DNA from: Prochilodus magdalenae
Lineage: Eukaryota; Chordata; Actinopteri; Characiformes; Prochilodontidae
DNA length: 64,000 nucleotides
Assembly: GCA_024036415.1 (NCBI GenBank)
Contig: JAMWET010001218.1
Coordinates: 677,001 to 741,000 of the forward strand
Direction of reading: 5' to 3'
Shown here: piece after piece, positions 57,903 through 64,000 of the stretch
Numbering within the stretch: the first letter of the stretch is position 1
Layout of the letters: each line of letters begins with the position of its first letter
Notes under the pieces: generated by a model
What the model was told of the DNA's origin: nothing
Seen by the model: only the letters and a program-made list of their open reading frames with translations
The model's database searches: none
Program-made: the position numbers and the translations under genes

Positions 57903-58631
57903 TTAAGGACAACAGATAATGTTAAAACTGAAACAAACAAAAATAGAAATAGATACAGGTATCTGTACACAACACACCGCAGGTGGAGGAGCTTGTCACT
58001 GTAGGTGCTGGCCAGTGCAGGAACTGTCTCTTGTGGTGGGTGAGAGGTGTTCTCTATTATGGATGCCAGCTTGGTCAACATCCTCCTCTCCCCCTAGGTT
58101 TCTTCCTATCTGCAGTCGTAGGTGGAGGAGTGTGGAGGAGTGGACCCTGTATCCCGAATGACTGGAGCCTCCTCAGCAGTCTGCTCTGGCCTTTCTTATA
58201 CAGTGTGTGTTGTCCGATCAGTCCAGTTTATTGTTCAGATAAACACCCAGGTACTTGTCCTAGGTTTTATCATTTTAATGTCTTGTCCCTGATGTGCACC
58301 AGAGTGGTTGAAGAGGACTTAGTCCTGCTGAAATCCACCACCAGCTCATGGGTTTAGCCCGTGTTGATGTGGTTCTGCTGACACCAGTCCTCTTTGTTAC
58401 TTCTCTGTCCCCCACTTTGGCAGAGTCGTCAGAGAATTTCTGTAGATGGTAGGTTGTAGTGTTGTGGTCGAAGTCTGCAATGTAGAGTGTGAAGAGGAAT
58501 GGGGCCAGGACTGTTCCCGGTGGCAGCCCCGTACTTCAGAGTCGCTTAACTCACACTGTTGTGGCCTGGTTGTGTCCATATGAGATGGTGATCCACTCCT
58601 GTGCTCTCCATTGTGGATCTCCTTCAGGCTG
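57903..58631 (-). pseudogene. Non-LTR retrotransposon reverse transcriptase fragment
   Basis: On the minus strand it reads GLPPGTVLAPFLFTLYIAD, then FSDDSAKVG (58419-58436; the catalytic DD box). Further on come KYLGVYLNNKLD, a stop, and SDNT, then YKKGQSRLLRRLQSFGI. This fits a Rex1/CR1-like LINE. Frameshifts and stops show it is dead. Its upstream part is interrupted at 58632 by the hAT element. Confidence 0.7.
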
Positions 58632-59462
58632 CCTGTTGGCAGACGTGTGGACTCGAGTCACATGACTTGGACTCGAGTCTAACTCGAGTCACTAAACTGA
58701 TGACTTGTGACTTGACTCGACAACATTACTAAAGACTTGCGACTTGACTTAGACTTTACCTTTACTGACTTGGACTTGGAATCGGACTTGAGCTTTAGGA
58801 CTCGAAAAGACTTGACAACCCTACTTTAACATAATGAATAAGTAAAACTGAATCACGTAACTGGATCATTTTATATTAAATGTCGCTGTAGCGCTAGGGA
58901 GCTGAGCCGCTCAGCCCAAATGATCCGTAACCTAGCAACAAGTAAAGCCGTAACCGTGCAGCCAATCACGGGAAGCTTTGAGGGGGGCGCCAGTGTTGAA
59001 TTTGCTCCCAAATTCTCCCCAAAATAGTCCTGTTCAACTACAAAGATTATAATGTAGTAAATAAAAGAAGAACTGCGGTATGCAAGACATGTGGAGTCAA
59101 GATCACGGGTGGAGATGCAACCACTTCAAACTTTGTTCGACACATTTGAGGCTGCACACAAAGAACAGTAAGTCTGTGCTGTGGATATTTCGCGTATAGC
59201 AGTTAGCAGTTAGCAAGCTAGCAAACGTGTAGCGACATAATAATAAACAACAGCTAATGTAAGAAAACAAAGCTGTTGTCCTCTGTTCGGTCCCTCTCTC
59301 ACACCCGTTCACTGTGAGAGATTTTACACGTGAAATTTTAAAGCGTCTAGGAACCACAGCATCTCAGCCACGACGTGGTGAATTAGCATAGAGCAGAAAA
59401 AGTGTCAAAAACACTCTGCTGATCAGTAACATGTAGAGCTACTGCACAGTTCATACATGCTT

Positions 59463-59573
<111 letters not shown>

Positions 59574-59708
59574 ACAGGTCCATACATTAACGCTTATGGG
59601 TGTAGAATGTGATGTCATTAAAAATTCCTGTAGGTGGAAATGTGATCGGTTCTACTACTTCTTATAGTGTGGTGTTCCTCCACCCTTGGCCTTCGAAGGC
59701 ACCACTGC

Positions 59709-59841
59709 CACTGCCCTGCACATTTTACTGTTTTTTTCTGCTTCAGCACCTATTTTAATTCAGTATTGGGCTGGTAATTAGGTGAGTAGTTGGATCAGAT
59801 GTGTTGGGAGAATGGAAAACAATAAAAAGTGCAGGGCAGTG
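59709..59841. mobile_element. Small MITE nested in the hAT element
   Basis: CACTGCCCTGCAC at 59709 recurs inverted as GTGCAGGGCAGTG at 59829-59841. The 133-bp unit looks like an insertion within the hAT interior. No target duplication could be fixed. Confidence 0.5.
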
Positions 59842-60296
59842 GGCCTCCAGGGCCAGGGTTGAGAAACAATGATGTAGTGTACTTTGTTAGCCTGTTTACA
59901 GAAATTTATAGCATACTGAAACAGCTCCATCATTGTAGAACAAATCATATGATATTCTTGTCCTTTCCTAATTTTTTTTAATCCATAAACCTTGACTTTT
60001 TGTTGCTGTAAACTGTGGTATAATGTCACGTTCATTTTTCCATACTGCGTTTAGTACATATCTATTAGAGATTACAGTAAGTACTTTGTACTTTGTATTT
60101 GTTTGCATCTGGTGACTTGACTAGGACTCGAAGTTTAAGACTTGGGACTTGACTTGAGACTTGCATGTATTGACTTGGGACTTGACTCGAGACTTGCTTG
60201 TATTGACTTGGGACTTGACTCGTGACTTGATTGTTAAGACTTGAGACTTACTTGTTACTTGCAACTTAGTGACTTGTTCCCATGTCTGCCTGTTGG

Positions 60297-61175
60297 ACTC
60301 TTTAAATCCGGAGATGGTTTATAAGCCCCTCCAGACTCCATTCTCATTGTTCTGCTGCAACTGGCCTTCCTTTTTGTTTTTTGTTTTGGTTTAATAGTGA
60401 TATTCTGGTTCCAGGTGATCGGTTATGCTTGTCTATACCGGTTTTAGCGGAGTATTTGTTTCTTCAGAATTTCTTTAATAAACAAATGATTAAGTGACTT
60501 TGCCAAAATAAGGTGTACTTGTGTTGTGGTTGGCCTCCAGCTTTCCGGTGCCAATCACATGAAACACATCAAATTGATTTAGAACGGCTGCAGCTGATTT
60601 CTGTGGAAGTTGTGCAAGCTGTATTGAATTGTTTGCCCTTGGCACACACTGAGGCCTATAGTCCTGCGGGGACAGACAATCATCTCTGGCTAAAATCTTT
60701 ATGTACATACATCAGAGTATACCATTTTGCGTAATACAAGAATGTTTGCGTCAGCAAAACCACTTAATCCTTTATTTTGGCTTCAATCAGTCAATAAACA
60801 CTGTCATTACCAAAACCTCAAAGACACACAACAAGAGCCAGAACATGTGGAAAGTACAGCACTAATGAGAAACACACAGTACCTACAGTGGCTTCTTTTT
60901 GAATCGGTTAAATGTGGTTCTTTAAAAATAACTTTAGTTCTAATAAAAGTTCAGACCCAAACTCATTCAGATCAAATTAGCGCAGCATGGTTTCTAAAGG
61001 GCAGTTGGATTCACTATGGCTTATATTGATTAATGGACTTTGCAGGGGTCAGGTGACTGATTTACAGTTAGCAACGTTAAGTTTGTCTCTTTATTATGGT
61101 AACATTGGACGTTTTTTACTTTCAAACTGTGAGAAATTATTGACTGCTGAAGTCTTCCTTCCTTTATGATTCAGC
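60297..61175. other. Intergenic DNA upstream of the gastrin-like gene
   Basis: No gene recognised. An AATAAA-like motif occurs near 60476. Overlapping frames at 60490-61169 have no family resemblance. Confidence 0.4.
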
Positions 61176-61187
61176 TATATATATAAG
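61176..61187 (+). promoter_or_regulatory. TATA box of the gastrin-like gene
   Basis: An extended TATATATATAAG lies about 25-35 bp upstream of the inferred start of the non-coding exon 1. Confidence 0.65.
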
Positions 61188-61211
61188 AGGTTGAAGCTGA
61201 ACAGGCTTTAA

Positions 61212-61263
61212 CTCTTCAGTAACACAGCTAACCTGCTGCTGCTTCTGCTCCTGCTCCTTTCAG
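61212..61263 (+). other. Non-coding exon 1 of the gastrin-like gene
   Basis: The 3' boundary is a CAG/GTAAAT donor at 61263/61264. It would splice to the acceptor at 61429 just before the start codon. The 5' end is inferred from TATA spacing. CCK and gastrin genes normally have such a leader exon. Confidence 0.55.
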
Positions 61264-61431
61264 GTAAATTAGCATCCACGCTACAAGGCTAAATCTCTGA
61301 AACCTCATTGTTGTTGTTGTTGTATGATACTGTGGTCACTGCTATGGGAAATGACAACCTGTTAGGTATTAAACTGTTCAGTGTGGTTAAGGCTTGTTCT
61401 TTTCTGATATAAAAAAAAAAATTCCACAGGT

Positions 61432-63153
61432 ATGAGTGCTACATTCACAACGCTAATGTTCATGGCGGCGCTGGCGCTGGTCTGTATGGGCTCACCGCTC
61501 TCACACTCACAGAGGGGAACAGGGGAGATAGGGAGGACGGGCCTGCCACTGGGCCCTGGTACCTCCCACCACCTGGAGAACGATCTTCAGCCCCAGACCG
61601 CAAGGACAGAGCGCATGGCAGAGGATCAGCGTGAAATCATCTCCAAACAGATCCTGCAGGCGTTATCAGGTTAGAGGCGTGATGGGGGGCGTTTAATTCA
61701 GTCTGTTAAACTTCTACATACTAACTGTGTGTTCATATGTATTTAACGTCCGGTGCACCAATTTATCGATTCCCAAGTGAAGTTAACTGTATGTCAAGTC
61801 AGCAAATGATGGTTAATGTCTATTGGCAGAATTACTGTTCACTATACAGTGGTATAAACAAACAGTAGATTGGAATCAGTTAGTTGATATCATTTTTGAT
61901 GCTTTGTGTAGCTAATACCCAGACCCGGTTATGAACAAACCTGACAAATCCTCATATTATCATCCACAATATGATGCATCCACAATGTTAACAAACCTGG
62001 TAATACCTCCTATTAATCCACGATGCTGTGGATAATTGTACTATATGTGTTATATGGTTACTGGTTACATAGTATACATCTTATAATACCCGGGATAAGT
62101 TTGGATAATGTCTCTTAAGTAGTTATAATTGACAAGCATTATGATTTCTAAAGCAAGAGCTTGTGACTTCAGTATGTTAGGTCAAAACACCTTATGATCT
62201 CTGCCAATAAGAACATTCCAGACACTAATGTTGTAATGCCCTGTAACACAGTATGAAGTTTTGTGCATTACAGGGTCTAGGTGATTTGAGTATAATGTAG
62301 TACCCCATAGAGTAAGTGAAATAAGATTGTCTAACACCCATCTGTGATACAATATTAATAAGTTGCTCTGCCAGAGTCAGGATTTTTTCATAGCTCATCA
62401 TTTCATATCTTAGTCATAGTTAATATAATACAATGTTCTTGCAAACGTTTATTAAAGACATTGTATACATTTGTTTTATAAAGTGTTATGCATGTAAATA
62501 CATCTAGCTGTCAGTAATTACACATACTTATACTGCCCCCCCGTGTAAAATTCTCAGCACTATTGTAGGCATATTAAATGCATTGTAGGCTATATTTCTG
62601 TGGATTAAATTGATCAATGCAGATTCAATTTATCGTAAAGCATTCAGAAAGAAAGTCAATTATATGAGATGTGTACTGGAAATATTTCGTTACTTCGATG
62701 ACATACACTTTATCAGTTTATCACGAAGCATTCAGAAAGAAAGTCATAATTTTGTCAAAGTTTGATTCAAATAGACTTTAAGAAACAGCTTGCTCATGGG
62801 CTGGACATCTCTGCAGGAGCAGGATGAAAAGTGTTACGTCTGCACTGTGGGTGTAATTTTGTGATACTTGCTGGTGATTCCTTCACATTAGAAGATATGA
62901 TGATGTTTATTTGTTCAGACATTGGATCCGTTGAAAAAAGGAACCAGCAGTATTAAAAATTACAGTCAAATATTGAACTGTGAATACAATTATCTTTATT
63001 TAATATTTTGCTGTATTATATGTGTTATACAGTATTACTAATTTTATAATTTTACTAACACATTTATTTCATTTAACAGAGATTATTCAACGGGAGGACT
63101 GCATTTCAGACTATAAGGGCTGGGTGGACTTTGGGCGCAGGAGCACGGACTGA
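61432..63153 (+). CDS. gast: Gastrin/cholecystokinin-family preprohormone, 103 aa
   Basis: A secreted peptide hormone precursor of the gastrin/CCK family. Coding exons are 61432-61669 and 63080-63153, joined in phase 1. A non-coding first exon ends at 61263, so the three-exon layout matches CCK/gastrin genes. Residues 1 to about 20 form a signal peptide ending near ALALVCMG. The propeptide follows, then DYKGWVDF, an amidation glycine, an Arg-Arg cleavage site and the short acidic end STD. A tyrosine seven residues from the amide is the CCK-type sulfation position. The canonical end is WMDF; valine replaces methionine here. A cysteine lies five residues before the DYKGWVDF octapeptide's tyrosine region (EDCISDY), which is odd for this family. 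The keratin neighbours match the mammalian GAST locus, so gastrin is preferred; a diverged CCK paralogue is the alternative. Confidence 0.82.
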
Positions 63154-63246
63154 AGTTAACCCCACTGTCTGACATTTAATGTCCAACGCACCAGAAACTC
63201 GTCTTTTACCGTGTTACCAACGTTTATTTTAATTCTCAAGTGGCTG

Positions 63247-63252
63247 AATAAA
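63247..63252 (+). other. Polyadenylation signal of the gastrin-like gene
   Basis: AATAAA lies 94 bp after the stop codon, giving a short 3' UTR typical of peptide hormone genes. Confidence 0.75.
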
Positions 63253-63253
63253 G

Positions 63254-64000
63254 TTATGTTTGCATCCACAAAATCTATTTGGAAGTTTGTGTCATTTCTA
63301 TTTCATTAAATGTATTTTAAAGCGATAAAACAGACTGAATTGTTGAGAAATATCTGGTATGAATCATTTCAGAAAGAAAACATGCAGGGCAAATGCTTGT
63401 GTTTATTGGAAATATACAGAAACATTCATGTACATATGCTACAGTACTGTACATAGCACTCGTTCAGACTCCCATTTTATCATTACAGAGAACTGTCCAT
63501 ATAATCACTGACAGGCAATTTATAGATCATACATACAAAAAAATTACAGTTACAATCATTACTCGGTGCTGGCCAACCTCATGCTTTTCCTACTTGTGAA
63601 TTATGGACTAGGAACTGATTACTTGTGATCGTGTGTAGCTTGTGAATTGGGTTTGTCAGTTCACTCTCTTTCCTCTTCTGCACACAGGGCTGGGACTCGG
63701 TAAGTAAACGCCGACTCCTTAAAAACCTTTTTAAAAACCATAATAGATCTTCTCCGTCGTTTCTCATACAGTACATTCCATCTTACAGAAGCTAAATCAG
63801 TCACACTCGAATACCAATCTGCCACCTATCATTCAGGCTCTCCGCTTACTGAATTCCCATATCCCAAGTTAAAACTCTTTTCAGCTCTGAATGATTACTG
63901 TATGTCGGATATTACAAGTTGCAGAGGCAGAGGGTTCGACTGTGTAGGAAAACATCAAAAATATCCAAATATCCAAACAGTACCTGTGATAGTACAAAGA
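63254..64000. other. Right-hand end of the window
   Basis: No gene recognised. A minus-strand 65-codon frame at 63579-63776 has no family resemblance. A CACAG acceptor-like site at about 63687 faces a GTAAGT at about 63700, but the 12-nt interval is probably chance. Confidence 0.35.

Noticed and set aside
63660..63702. Possible 12-nt exon between CACAG and GTAAGT
   Set aside because: No flanking exon or family supports it; such pairs occur by chance.

Overview
The window is vertebrate genomic DNA, almost certainly from a teleost fish and probably an otophysan. This rests on intron-rich genes with GT-AG splice sites, teleost-style type I keratins, dense Tc1/hAT/SINE/LINE debris and long TATC and TA microsatellites. 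The species is inferred from repeat character only. No prokaryotic gene, operon, CRISPR array or intact virus was seen.

Four genes can be rebuilt exon by exon. Three are type I (acidic) keratins. K-A lies on the plus strand (14456-26853, 8 coding exons, 397 aa). K-B lies on the minus strand (29313-31884, 7 exons, 470 aa, glycine-rich head). K-C lies on the minus strand (45831-54378, 9 coding exons, 438 aa). Their rod-coding exons have the type I keratin sizes 83, 157, 159/162, 126 and 221 nt. The fourth gene, on the plus strand (61432-63153, 103 aa), encodes a gastrin/cholecystokinin-type prohormone. A type I keratin cluster beside a gastrin gene matches the mammalian order around KRT17-EIF1-GAST and supports calling the hormone gene gastrin.

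Layout: 1-14.3 kb is gene-free and holds old duplications, a TTAA-flanked MITE and SINE/LINE debris. 14.4-26.9 kb is K-A, with a 5.2-kb intron 3 full of repeats. 27.8-29.1 kb between K-A and K-B is packed with transposon remnants. K-B is compact, at 2.6 kb. 32-45.7 kb is gene-free, with SINEs, a LINE end split by a Tc1-like element, microsatellites, a palindrome and a short interstitial telomere repeat. K-C spans 45.8-54.4 kb. 54.5-61.1 kb carries a Tc1-like deletion derivative with a helix-turn-helix reading frame, a non-LTR reverse transcriptase fragment and a complete non-autonomous hAT element with an exact 8-bp target duplication. The gastrin-like gene closes the window.

The keratins would pair with type II keratins, encoded elsewhere, to form epithelial intermediate filaments. 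The hormone gene is a neighbour by synteny, not by shared function. No wholly new system was found. The most notable points are the hormone's WVDF C-terminus with a cysteine, an extra intron inside the helix initiation motif of K-C, an 11-nt microexon in K-A, and the well-delimited hAT element.
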